Below, in pieces: positions 18,153 to 27,699 of a DNA stretch of 49,827 nucleotides. The first letter of the stretch is position 1; the number at the start of each line of letters is the position of its first letter. A model generated the notes under the pieces. It searched no databases and was not told where the DNA came from. It worked only from the letters and a program-made list of their open reading frames with translations. The position numbers and the translations under genes are program-made. This DNA is from Phycisphaerales bacterium (GTDB taxonomy: Bacteria > Planctomycetota > UBA1135 > UBA2386), in the NCBI GenBank assembly GCA_020247305.1, contig JADCJE010000088.1, positions 1-49,827 on the forward strand, in the 5' to 3' direction.

Positions 18153-19051
18153 AGCTCGACCTCGACAAGCTGCGTCAGTCCGGCCGCATCTCGGCGCGCG
18201 CGCTGGCCCACGGCCGCGCGATGATCGTCCCCGGCGCGCGCATCGAGGACGTGCAGCGCGCCGTCGAGGCGAAGATCCGCGAGCTCGGCGGCGAGCCCGC
18301 CTTTCCGGCCCAGGTCTCGCGCAACCACATCGCTGCGCACTACTGCTCGCCGCCCGGCGACGCGACGGTCGTGACGCCAGGCGACATCGTCAAGCTCGAC
18401 TGCGGCACGCACGTCGACGGCTACGTCACCGACAACGCCACCACCGTCGACCTGCGCGACGGCGACAACTCGCTGCTGTGCACGGCGAGCCGCATGGCGC
18501 TGGAGAACGCGATCGCGGTCATGGGGCCCGGCGCGTCGCTGACCGAGGTCGGCCGGCAGGTCGAGAGGACGATCACGGCGATGGGCTTCCAGCCGGTGCG
18601 CAACCTCTGCGGCCACGGCGTCGCGCGCTTCACCATCCACTGCGCGCCTTCGGTGCCCAACTACCCCGACCCGCGCGCCGGCAAGCTGAAGCCGAACATG
18701 ACCATCGCCTGCGAGCCGTTCGCCAGCGACGGCGTGGGCATGATCGACGTCGACGGCGACGCCGAGGTGTTCATGCTCAAGCGGGACGTGCGGCCGAAGG
18801 ACGGCCTGCCGGCGGCGGTCGAGAAGGCGCTGCAGCAGAGCCAGGGCCTGCCGTTCGCGCGCCGCGACCTGGAGCGGTGGCTCGGCGTCGCCAAGGCCGG
18901 CGAGGACGCGCTGCGGCTGCTGCGCCGCAAGGACCTCGTCGACGAGTACCCGCCGCTGTGCGAGAAGCCCGGCGTGCGCATCGCGCAGTTCGAGCACACG
19001 ATCTTCATCGGCGAGAGCGGCGCCGAGGTCCTCACGCGCCTGCCGGAGTGA
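18149..19051 (+). CDS. map: Type II methionine aminopeptidase
   Basis: 300 residues from a GTG that overlaps the kbl stop codon (GTGA). The five metal ligands of the pita-bread fold are visible: Asp 84 (K-L-D-C-G-T-H), Asp 95 (V-T-D-N-A-T-T), His 156 (C-G-H-G-V), Glu 189 (A-C-E-P-F-A) and Glu 282 (F-E-H-T-I). Between the last two lies the helical insertion of about 60 residues (around 205-265), and P-P-L-C-E-K-P-G precedes A-Q-F-E-H-T, as in MetAP2 of archaea and eukaryotes. Most bacteria carry only type I enzymes, so this form is unusual. It removes the initiator Met from nascent proteins. Co-transcribed with kbl and the following GT4. Confidence 0.95.
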
Positions 19052-19055
19052 GCGC

Positions 19056-20195
19056 GTGCGGATCGGCATCGACGCGCGCGAGGCCTTCCGCAGTGAGCCC
19101 CGCGGCATCGGCCACTACGTGCAGAGCCTGCTGCGCGAGCTCCCGGCGGTCGCGCCAGGCGACGAGTTCCTGCTCTACCACCAGCTGCCGCAGCCGGCGG
19201 CGCTGACGCTCGGGCCGAACCTCCGAGCGGTGCGCGCCGACATGCCGGGCGGGCGCTTCCATCTGTGGGAGCGGCTGCAGATGCCCTGGCGCATCCGCCG
19301 CGACCGCCTCGACGTCTACCACGGCACCTACAACACGCTGCCGCCGCGCTGGCGGGCGTGGCCGGGCGCGCCGATGGTGCTGACCCTGCACGACGTCATC
19401 GTGACGTGGTGGCCGGACGACCTCGGCGATCCGTTCGTGCGCTACGCGCGCGCGGTGACGCCGCGCGCGCTGCGCGACGCGGCGCTGGTGCTGACCGTCA
19501 GCGAGTGGAGCCGCCGCGACATCAGCGCGCGCTTCCAGTGCGATCCTGCGCGCATCCGCGTGGTGCACAACGGCCTGCACGCCGACATGCTCGGCGGCGC
19601 GCCGCCGGGCGCGGGCGAGCAGGCGCGCGCGCGCTTCGCCGAGGGCCGGCCGTACCTGTTCGCGATCGGCGGCGCGCTCGAACGCAAGAACACCGGCCGG
19701 CTGCTGGAGGCCTGGGGCCATGTCCGGCGGCAGCGGCCGGACTGGCCGCACCTGTTGCTGGTGAGCGGCCTCGGCAAGGCGACGGACCGCTTCCGCGAAC
19801 GCGCCGCCGCGGCCGGCGCGCTCGACCATGTGCGCTTCCTGCCCTACCTGAGCCAGCAGGACCTGATCGCGACATACGCCGGCGCGGCGCTGTCGGTCTA
19901 CCCGAGCCTCGTCGAAGGCTGGGGCCTGCCGGTGTGCGAGTCGCTCGCACTCGGCACGCCGGTTCTGACCAGCGACCGTTCGGCCATGCCCGAGGCCGGC
20001 GGCGAGCACGCGCGCTACTTCGATCCGGACTCGGCCGAGGCGATGGCGGCAGCGCTGGTCGACGCGGTGGAACGCTGGGTGCCACAGTGGCCGGGCGTGC
20101 GCGCAGCCGCCATGCGACGGGCGCGCGGCTTCACCTGGCGCGCGGCCGCCGAGGGCGTGCTCGCCGCCTACCGCGACGCGGCGGCGCAGCGCTGA
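19056..20195 (+). CDS. Glycosyltransferase family 4 protein
   Basis: 379 residues from a GTG four bases after the map stop. GT-B fold: N-terminal M-R-I-G-I-D-A-R with the G-I-G-H-Y loop; V-Y-H-G-T-Y near 90; L-H-D-V near 112; V-S-E-W-S near 147; V-V-H-N-G near 172; the donor-binding half begins L-F-A-I-G-G and contains the E-x7-E motif in E-G-W-G-L-P-V-C-E-S-L (around 285-297). Such retaining enzymes transfer a sugar from a nucleotide donor to a glycan or lipid acceptor. The acceptor is unknown. Being third in the kbl-map operon is an odd context for a glycosyltransferase. Confidence 0.93.
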   Translation: MRIGIDAREAFRSEPRGIGHYVQSLLRELPAVAPGDEFLLYHQLPQPAALTLGPNLRAVRADMPGGRFHLWERLQMPWRIRRDRLDVYHGTYNTLPPRWRAWPGAPMVLTLHDVIVTWWPDDLGDPFVRYARAVTPRALRDAALVLTVSEWSRRDISARFQCDPARIRVVHNGLHADMLGGAPPGAGEQARARFAEGRPYLFAIGGALERKNTGRLLEAWGHVRRQRPDWPHLLLVSGLGKATDRFRERAAAAGALDHVRFLPYLSQQDLIATYAGAALSVYPSLVEGWGLPVCESLALGTPVLTSDRSAMPEAGGEHARYFDPDSAEAMAAALVDAVERWVPQWPGVRAAAMRRARGFTWRAAAEGVLAAYRDAAAQR

Positions 20196-20278
20196 CGCGC
20201 GCCCGCGCCGGACGCGCGGCGGTGGGCAAGTCGAACGTCCGACCGTTGCAGCGGGCCAACGCAACGCAGGACCTGACC

Positions 20279-20980
20279 ATGAAGCACTGGATGATCGCGA
20301 TGTTCCTCACGCTCGCGCCGCTCGCGGCGCAAGGCCCCGAAGGCGCGCATGGCGGCGAGCGCGCCGCCGAGAGCTGGCGCCAGCGCGTCGAGGAGGCGCA
20401 GCAGAAGCTGCAATCGGCGCGCGAGCAACTGCAGCGACTGCAGCAGGAGCGCGCCGGCGGCGAGCGCCGCGACGACGGCGCGCGGCAGCGACCGCAGGGC
20501 GACGGCGATGGCCGCGGCGGGCGCGGCCCCGGCGCGCGCGGCGACCGCGGCGACGACCGGCGCATGGACGGTGCGCGCAGTGGCCGCAGTGGCCGCAGTG
20601 GCCGCGACCAACGCGCCGGCGCCCACGGCCGGCACGGCGCACGGGGCGGTTCCGGCGGCGACCGCCGCAGCGGCCACGGCGCGCACGGCAGCATGCCGCC
20701 GATGGCGGAGCGGTGGATGCGCCTGCGCGCGCTGCGCGACGGCGGCATGGGCATGCGCGGCTTCCAGGGCATGCGCCCGCCGATGCGCGGCTTCGGCGGC
20801 GGCCGCTCCGGCCCTGGCGACCGCGGACGCCCGGAGCGCCAGGGCTTCATCCGCCCGGGCAGCGGAGCGCCCGGCAGCGGCACGATGCTGGAACGCCTGC
20901 GGCAACTGCGCGAGTGGCGCGCCGAACCGGCGCAGCCGATGCGCGGGCCGCGTTCGGTCCGCGGGCGCAACGACGTCTGA
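20279..20980 (+). CDS. Secreted Arg/Gly-rich low-complexity protein
   Basis: 233 residues from ATG 20279. A signal peptide (M-K-H-W-M-I-A-M-F-L-T-L-A-P-L-A-A-Q) is followed by a short coiled coil rich in Gln and Glu (about 30-60; V-E-E-A-Q-Q-K-L-Q-S-A-R-E-Q-L-Q-R-L), then a long Arg/Gly/Asp/Ser-rich disordered part including R-S-G-R-S-G-R-S-G-R, and Met/Arg/Gly repeats near 150-185. The C-terminus has a helical L-E-R-L-R-Q-L-R-E-W segment. A strongly basic secreted disordered protein could bind nucleic acid or acidic polysaccharide; this is inference. Codon use and a clean signal peptide support a real gene. Confidence 0.7.
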   Translation: MKHWMIAMFLTLAPLAAQGPEGAHGGERAAESWRQRVEEAQQKLQSAREQLQRLQQERAGGERRDDGARQRPQGDGDGRGGRGPGARGDRGDDRRMDGARSGRSGRSGRDQRAGAHGRHGARGGSGGDRRSGHGAHGSMPPMAERWMRLRALRDGGMGMRGFQGMRPPMRGFGGGRSGPGDRGRPERQGFIRPGSGAPGSGTMLERLRQLREWRAEPAQPMRGPRSVRGRNDV

Positions 20981-21042
20981 CGCGCGCGCAGCGCTCCGTC
21001 ACGCCGCCGGCGGACGTTCGCGCTGCAAGGAGCGCTCGGATT

Positions 21043-21063
21043 CTCCCGCGACCCGCGCGGGAG
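21043..21063. terminator. Perfect 8-bp hairpin between convergent genes
   Basis: CTCCCGCG, loop ACCCG, then CGCGGGAG. It lies between the stop of the Arg/Gly-rich gene (20980) and the stop of the dehydrogenase gene (21077), placed where a bidirectional terminator would be. There is no T-tract on either side, so termination is only inferred. Confidence 0.45.
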
Positions 21064-21076
21064 GACGCGACTAACC

Positions 21077-22195
21077 TCAGCCGCCGCCGCCGGTGCGGCC
21101 GCGCGGAGGCACCGCGCACGAGGTCGTCTTCTTGGCGCCGCGGGCGTCCGCGACGATGCGCTCGGCCAGCCGGTCGGCGGCGTCGCTCGGCGGGATGCGC
21201 TCTTCCTTGCTGATGGTCCAGAGTTCCTTGAGCGCCTGGGGGATGCGCTCGATCTTGCCGAGCGCGACCTTCTCGTCGTAGCCGCCCGGGTGGAACTCGA
21301 CCGAGACGTTGATGATGCCGCCGGCGTTGATGACGTAGTCCGGCGCGTACAGCACGCCGCGGTCGGCGAGCATCTTGCCGTGGCGCGGCTCCAGCAGCAG
21401 GTTGTTGGCCGCGCCGGCGACGATCGGCGTGTCGAGCTTGGGAATCGACTGGTCGTGCAGGATCGCGCCCAGCGCGCACGGCGCGAACACGTCGCACTTC
21501 ATCGTCATCACGTCGGCTTCGCTCGCCGGGATCAGGCCGATCTCCTTTTCCAGCTGCTTCAGCCGCTCGACGTTCTTGTCCGCGCCGTAGACCTTGGCGC
21601 CGGCCTCGGCGAGGCGCTTGGCGAGCGCGCTGCCGACCGCGCCGGTGCCCTGGATGGCGACCGTGCGGCCCTTGGGCGAGTCGTTGCCGAAGGTCCAGCC
21701 GAGCGCGGCCTTGATGCCAAGGAACACGCCGTAGGCGGTGTACGGCGACGGGTTGCCGCTGCCGCCGTCCTTGCGCTCGAGCCCGGCGACGTACTTCGTC
21801 GCCCGGCGGATGATCTCCAGGTCGCCGACCGACGTGTTGACGTCCTCGGCGGTGATGTACTTGCCGCCGAGCGCGTCGACGAGGCGGCCCATCGCGAGGT
21901 ACAGCGCCTCGGACTTCACCTTCTTGGGGTCGCCGATCATCACGGCCTTGCCGCCGCCGAGCCCGGTCTGCGCGACCGCCGACTTGAAGGTCATGCCGCG
22001 GCTGAGGCGCTTGACGTCGAACAGCGCCTCGTCCTCCGACGCGTACGGCCACATGCGCAGGCCGCCGAGGGCCGGGCCCAGCGTCGTGTCGTGCACGGCG
22101 ATGATCGCGTGCAGGCCGCACGACGGATCGACGCCGCGGACGACGCGTTCGTAGCCGGCAACGGGGATGTCGGTGATCTGGAGGGTGTTGGTCAC
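21077..22195 (-). CDS. Leucine (Glu/Leu/Phe/Val family) dehydrogenase
   Basis: 372 residues from a GTG. The catalytic domain has G-P-A-L-G-G-L-R-M-W (40-49), Lys 71 in F-K-S-A-V and the catalytic Lys 83 in G-L-G-G-G-K-A-V, matching Lys 68 and Lys 80 of bacterial leucine dehydrogenase. The Rossmann part has A-I-Q-G-T-G-A-V-G-S (around 187-196), and G-A-A-N-N follows near 275. It interconverts leucine and other branched amino acids with 2-oxo acids using NAD. The length and the E-D-V-N-T-S-V-G-D-L-E motif favour leucine/valine over glutamate as substrate. The C-terminal tail is Gly-rich and variable. Confidence 0.93.
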   Translation of the reverse strand: MTNTLQITDIPVAGYERVVRGVDPSCGLHAIIAVHDTTLGPALGGLRMWPYASEDEALFDVKRLSRGMTFKSAVAQTGLGGGKAVMIGDPKKVKSEALYLAMGRLVDALGGKYITAEDVNTSVGDLEIIRRATKYVAGLERKDGGSGNPSPYTAYGVFLGIKAALGWTFGNDSPKGRTVAIQGTGAVGSALAKRLAEAGAKVYGADKNVERLKQLEKEIGLIPASEADVMTMKCDVFAPCALGAILHDQSIPKLDTPIVAGAANNLLLEPRHGKMLADRGVLYAPDYVINAGGIINVSVEFHPGGYDEKVALGKIERIPQALKELWTISKEERIPPSDAADRLAERIVADARGAKKTTSCAVPPRGRTGGGG

Positions 22196-22436
22196 GGGAT
22201 AGGGCTCGGGCCTGGACTTCGGGGGCGAGCAGGATAGCGACGCCGGGGCGGCGCGCCACCTTCGGCGTCAGGGAGGCCCAAGGACGGCGCTGACAGGCAA
22301 TTGCGTCCGCGGGTGTCGGCTGCGCCGGGCCGCGGCGACGGCCGCCGCGGGCAACCCGACCGGCCGGCACGCCGGCCTGGCCGTCGGGCGCCGGCGCCCG
22401 CGGGCCCGCCCCGCAGGGCGGCGCGGCGGTTGGCGG

Positions 22437-23720
22437 TCAGCGCGAGCGCGGCCGCGAGCCGACGATGACCTGCAGGTCGACCTCGGCGCCTTCGCGGCGG
22501 ACGCGCACCGTCGCCGCCTTGCCGATCGTCAGTGCGTCGAGCAGTTCGGTGTAGTGCTCGATGTCCTTGATGGCCTTGCCGTTGAGCGCGACGAGCACGT
22601 CGCCGGCCTCGATGCCGGCCACGTCGGCGGCGCCACCGTCGCGCACCGACCCGACCTTCACGCCGCCCTCGTCGCCGCCGTACTCGGGCATCAGGCCGAG
22701 CGCCGGGCGCACGTTCTCGTCGACCGCGGCCGGCGCCGCCGCCGGCTTGTCCTCGGTCGCCTTGGCCGGCGCCGCCGCCGGCTTGTCGGCGGGCTTGGCG
22801 GCCACCGGCTTGGCAGCGTCCTTGTCCTTGGCGCTGCCGATCACCGGTCCGACCGCCATGACCGGGCGCTCGACCTCGCCGACGACCACGACGTAGCTGC
22901 CGACGTCCCGCGGCGACGGGAACGGATCCGACGACGGGTTCTTCACCGTGTCGGCCGACAGCACGCGGCAGTCGAGGTCGGGCCGGCGGTTCTTGATGCG
23001 CTGCACGGCGCCGCGGCCGTGGTCGGAGTGCATGCGGCCGCAGACCAGCACCACGAGGGGCTTGGGCTCGTCGATGCGCAGGCTGGCGAGGTAGTCGGTG
23101 ATCGACTCCGCCATGGTGTCGTCCTTGATGCACTGCGCCGCGTACATGCGGCCGAGGAACTCCTTGGTCACGCCGGGGTGGCCGTCCATCGCCTTGACGA
23201 ACTCGGCGTAGTACGCGTCCTCGGGGGCCGTGGTGTCGCGCGCGACGTTGGCGTCGCCCTTCACCGCCGCGGCGCCCTCGCGCGCCACCTTGGCAGCCAG
23301 CTTGCGCGGCGCGTTGGCCGCGAGCACGACGATGCCGTTGGCCTTGGCGTACTCGACGACGGGCCGGTAGTCGCGCTTGTAGTCGGGCCACGGCCGCGCG
23401 GCGGCGAGGAAGTCGCCCTCGTCGATCGCGCCCGTCAGGTAGCGCAGCAGCGCCGTCTGCACGTCGCGCTCGAACATCTCCATCGCGATCACCAGTTGCG
23501 GCCGGCGCGCGTGCAGCGCCTGGATGAGGTCGAGGTGCGTCTCGTGCACCGCCGGCGTCTGGTGCAGTTCGCCCAGCGCGACGACGTCGGCGTCGGCGAG
23601 GTCGGCGGCGACCGCGCCGACCGACACGTCGGCGCCGTCGGCGGTGCGGACGATGCGGGCGGGCGACGCGCAGGCGGCGGCGAACAGGGCGAGAAGGAGG
23701 ACGAACCGGTGCAAGCGCAT
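22437..23720 (-). CDS. ChaN/Tiki-like (DUF399) lipoprotein with C-terminal PDZ domain
   Basis: 427 residues from ATG 23720. Lipoprotein signal with lipobox A-A-A-C at Cys 17. Residues about 40-285 form the ChaN-like domain: A-L-G-E-L-H-Q-T-P-A-V-H (Glu 51, His 53), A-M-E-M-F-E-R (79-85) and G-R-M-H-S-D-H-G-R-G (228-237). ChaN proteins bind haem, and the related Tiki family are metalloproteases that use a G-x-x-H-type motif. A Lys/Ala/Pro linker (298-335) leads to a PDZ domain (about 337-420; A-G-I-E-A-G-D-V-L-V-A-L-N-G-K). The fusion suggests an envelope protein that is targeted to or assembled on a partner. The 241-bp gap downstream (22196-22436) holds only GC-rich sequence with short palindromes. 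Confidence 0.85.
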   Translation of the reverse strand: MRLHRFVLLLALFAAACASPARIVRTADGADVSVGAVAADLADADVVALGELHQTPAVHETHLDLIQALHARRPQLVIAMEMFERDVQTALLRYLTGAIDEGDFLAAARPWPDYKRDYRPVVEYAKANGIVVLAANAPRKLAAKVAREGAAAVKGDANVARDTTAPEDAYYAEFVKAMDGHPGVTKEFLGRMYAAQCIKDDTMAESITDYLASLRIDEPKPLVVLVCGRMHSDHGRGAVQRIKNRRPDLDCRVLSADTVKNPSSDPFPSPRDVGSYVVVVGEVERPVMAVGPVIGSAKDKDAAKPVAAKPADKPAAAPAKATEDKPAAAPAAVDENVRPALGLMPEYGGDEGGVKVGSVRDGGAADVAGIEAGDVLVALNGKAIKDIEHYTELLDALTIGKAATVRVRREGAEVDLQVIVGSRPRSR

Positions 23721-23834
23721 GGCGACATGAAACCGGCACGGCGCGCGCGCGACAAGGCGAGCGGCCGCCGGATCGCGAGGCCGCGCCCTTCCGCGGCGGC
23801 GGATCGGCGTGTCGAATGGCCGCCCCGCGCCCGC
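23721..23834. promoter_or_regulatory. Divergent intergenic region
   Basis: 114 bp between the divergent starts of the ChaN-PDZ gene and exonuclease III. Both promoters must lie in or just beyond it. No clear -35/-10 boxes or operator palindrome could be assigned by eye. Confidence 0.35.
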
Positions 23835-24613
23835 ATGAAGATCACCACCTGGAACGTCAACAGCCTGCGCATGCGGCTGACCCACGTCGTCGACTTCCTG
23901 CGCGAACACCGGCCGGACGTGCTGTGCCTGCAGGAGACCAAGGTGCAGGACCCGCAGTTCCCGCGCGAGCCGCTGGAGGACGAGGGGTACGAGGCCGTGT
24001 TCGTCGGCCAGAAGGCCTACAACGGCGTCGCGATCCTGACCGCCAAGCCGGCGTCGGCGATCAAGAAGGGTTTCCCCGACGACGGCCCGGACGCCGACAA
24101 GCGCGTCATCGGCTGCGACGTCGGCAGCTGGCGCGTGCTCAACCTGTACTGCCCCAACGGCCAGGACGTCGGCACCGACAAGTACCGCTTCAAGCTCGAC
24201 TGGTTCCGCCGCCTGCGCGCCTTCCTCGACCAGGAGTACGCCGCCGACCAGCGCGTGGTCGTGGTCGGCGACTTCAACGTCGCGCTCGACGACCGCGACG
24301 TGCACGACCCGGTGTGGTGGCACGAGAAGATCCTGTGCTCGACGCCGGAGCGGCAGGCCATGCGCGACGTCATGGCGTTCGGCCTCGCCGACGGCCTGCG
24401 CCTGCACCGCCAGGAGGGCGGCATCTACACGTGGTGGCACTACCGCGCCGGCGCCGCCTACAAGGACGACGGCCTGCGCATCGACTACGTGCTGTGCACG
24501 CCGCCCGCCGCCAGCCGGTGCGCAGAGGTCATCGTGCACAAGGACGTGCGCATGCAGAAGCAGCCGAGCGACCACGTGCCGGTGACCGCGGTGTTCGCCG
24601 ACGACGGGGAGCG

Positions 24614-24617
<4 letters not shown>
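23835..24617 (+). CDS. xth: Exodeoxyribonuclease III (AP endonuclease)
   Basis: 260 residues from ATG 23835. The exonuclease III signatures are in order: M-K-I-T-T-W-N-V-N-S-L-R at the N-terminus, L-C-L-Q-E-T-K (Glu 34 metal ligand), Y-N-G-V-A-I-L, L-N-L-Y-C-P-N-G, the catalytic V-G-D-F-N-V-A (around 152-158), R-I-D-Y-V-L near 217 and the terminal S-D-H-V-P-V with the catalytic His. It cuts abasic sites and removes 3' blocks in base excision repair. Its stop codon overlaps the start of the ABC ATPase gene (ATGA), an unusual operon partner for a repair enzyme. Confidence 0.96.
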
Positions 24618-25344
<727 letters not shown>

Positions 25345-25348
<4 letters not shown>

Positions 25349-26988
25349 ACCTCCTGCTCGCCGACGTGCGCGCGCTCGCCGGGCTGCCGCGGACCGCGGC
25401 CGGCCGGCGCGTGCTCGCCGCCAGCGGCGGCGGCCTGCTGCTGCTAGGCCTGTTGTCGTGGTGGTTCGCCAACGCGCTGCTCGACCAGCCCGGCCTCGTG
25501 GTCGCGCTGCACGACGCCAGCGATGGACGATCGCAGGCGGCGTTGTGCGCGCACGCGCTCACCGCCTGCCCGATGGTCGCCGCGTGGCTCGGCCTCGCGC
25601 TCGCGCAGCGCACGCTCTTCGAGGCGCCCGAACTGGCGCTCTGGCGGCTCGCGCCGCTGCCGCCGTGGCGACCCGCGCTGCAGGCGCTGCTGCGCGCCGG
25701 CTTCGCCGCCACGCTGTGGGCGCTGGCGATCGCCGGCCCTGGCCTCGTCGCCGTGCTGCGGCGCGGGCCGGCGCCGGCGTGGGCCTACGCGCTGACGCCG
25801 CTGGCGGTGGTCGCCGCCACCCTGCCGACGCTGGCGGCGTCGCTGGCGGCGCAGCTGCTGATCGTGCGCTTCCTCGCCGGCCGCTGGCTGCGCCTGCTGC
25901 TCGTGGTCTTCGCCGCCGCCGGCTCGATCGGCTTCTCGACGTGGCTGATGCTGGCCCTGTTCGGCAAGCCCCACGACCATGCGCGCGACGTCGTCGCGTT
26001 CGCGGCGGGCGAACGGGCGACGCCGTGGAGCGTCGGCCCGGCGGCCGCGCTGCTGGCGGCGGCGGCGCGCGGCGAGCTCGACCTGCGCGCGCTGCGCGAC
26101 CTCGCGCTGTGGTTGCTGGCGACGTTCGCCGGCTTCCGGCTGGTCAGCCGCGCGCATCCGGCCGCCTGCGAACGCCACCTCGCCGCCGAACTGCCGGCGT
26201 GGCGCCGCGGCGGCGGCCGCTGGCCCGCGGGCCTCGCCGCCAACGTGCTGCGCAAGGAGTTCGCGCAGGTGGCGCAGCAACCGGGCGCACTGGTCGGCTT
26301 CCTCGTGTTCGCCGTGCTGGTGTTCGCGATGTGCCAGCGCCGCGTGCTGGTCGCCGGCGTGCTCGCTGCGCCATCGCTGCCCGCCGACGTCGCCGCGTTC
26401 GCGGCGCTGCTGGCGTGGTGGTTCCTCGCCGTGCTGCTGGTGCTCTACGCGCACATGGGCCGCATCGCGCAGTGGGACGGGCCGCAATGGGCGCTTTGGC
26501 AATGCGCGCCGGCGGCGCCGGGCGCGATCCTGCGCGGCAAGATGCTGGCGGTGCTGGCGCTGCTCGGCTGGCCGCTGCTTCTCGTCGCCTTCGCCGGCGT
26601 CGCCGTGCTCGACGCGCGCGCCGACGTCGTGCTCGCGTACGCCGCGACTGCGCTCGGCGGCTCGGGCATGGCCCTCGGCGTGCTGACGATCGTCGGCACG
26701 ATCCCGGTGCTGGTGCGGCACGACGGCGACGGCGGTTCGCTGCAGGGCGGCAAGGGCCTCGTCGCGGCGCTGCTGCTCGTCGTCGGCATGCAGGTCGCGG
26801 CGCTGCCGGCGCTGTACGCATGGCATCGCCTCGGCGAACACGCCGCCGACCACGGCCTCGCCCTCGACGACGCGTGGCGGGCGGCGCCGGCCGTGATCGG
26901 CGCCGCGCTCGCGTACGGCGCGGCCTGGTGCGGGCTCGGCTGGCTCGTCGGCAGCTGGAACTTCGCCCGGCTGTTGCGGCCGCGCTGA
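25345..26988 (+). CDS. ABC transporter permease, large hydrophobic protein
   Basis: 547 residues from ATG 25345 (ATGA overlap with the ATPase gene). About ten to twelve hydrophobic helices are separated by short loops; the middle contains a soluble stretch near 280-310 (A-A-E-L-P-A-W-R-R-G-G-G-R-W) that resembles the repeat boundary in two-half permeases. There is no recognisable substrate-specific motif. Overlap with the ATPase makes a heteromeric exporter likely. Substrate unknown. Confidence 0.88.
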
Positions 26989-27052
26989 ACGGACGTTCGC
27001 GCATCGCAGCGCCAGCCGCCGCGAGCTACAACGAGCGGCCGCGTTGCCGCGC

Positions 27053-27682
27053 ATGACCACCCACCGACCCTGCAGGACCGCGGCCCCGACGCGCCCAGCG
27101 CGCCGCACGGCGATCGCCGGCGCGTTGCTCGCCGCCGCCGCGTGCGCCGGCCCAGCGCCCGACCCGACGCGCAACCGCGCCGGCCTCGACCGCACGCCCG
27201 GGGCCGAATTCGTCAGCGCCCGCGTGCACCATGGCGTGCCCATCCTGCAGAAGTCGTTCTTCTGGGACGGCAACGGCGAGGTCGACAACACCGGCGTCGG
27301 TTTCCACTGGGGCCGGTTCGTCGACGAACGCCTCGCCTTGGGCGTCGGCTCCAACGTGGCGAACTGGTGGACCGGCGGGCGCGACGTGCACAGCGTCGAA
27401 CTGGAGGGCCTGATCCGCGTCTACCCCGAACCCGACTGGCCCTTGTTCGTCAGCGGCACCGGCGGCTACCAGCTCGCCAACGACCAGATCCCGCCGGGCG
27501 GCACGGTGTGGAACTTCTCGTTCAGCTTCGGCGCCGGCGTCGACATCCCGGTGGCGGCGGGCACGAGCGCGCTCATCGCGCTCGACTACCACCACATCTC
27601 GAACGCGCTCGGCCGCGAGAGCCAGCGCAACCCGAGCCAGAACGAAGCCCGCTTCTGGATCGGCATCGGCTGGTCGTTCTGA
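27053..27682 (+). CDS. PagL-like acyloxyacyl hydrolase / lipid A deacylase, putative lipoprotein
   Basis: 209 residues from ATG 27053 (a TTG at 27044 would add three residues). The signal region ends A-A-A-A-C-A-G-P with Cys 31 as possible lipidation site. The C-terminal motif H-H-I-S-N-A-L (His 181, Ser 183) followed by N-P-S-Q-N-E (Glu 198) and a terminal W-I-G-I-G-W-S-F with an aromatic end matches the catalytic His-Ser-Glu region and outer-membrane beta-barrel signature of PagL, which removes the 3-O-linked acyl chain of lipid A. The preceding part alternates hydrophobic residues as expected for an eight-stranded barrel. It follows the ABC operon after 64 bp. Confidence 0.82.
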   Translation: MTTHRPCRTAAPTRPARRTAIAGALLAAAACAGPAPDPTRNRAGLDRTPGAEFVSARVHHGVPILQKSFFWDGNGEVDNTGVGFHWGRFVDERLALGVGSNVANWWTGGRDVHSVELEGLIRVYPEPDWPLFVSGTGGYQLANDQIPPGGTVWNFSFSFGAGVDIPVAAGTSALIALDYHHISNALGRESQRNPSQNEARFWIGIGWSF

Positions 27683-27699
27683 CGGGCGCCGCGCCGCGC

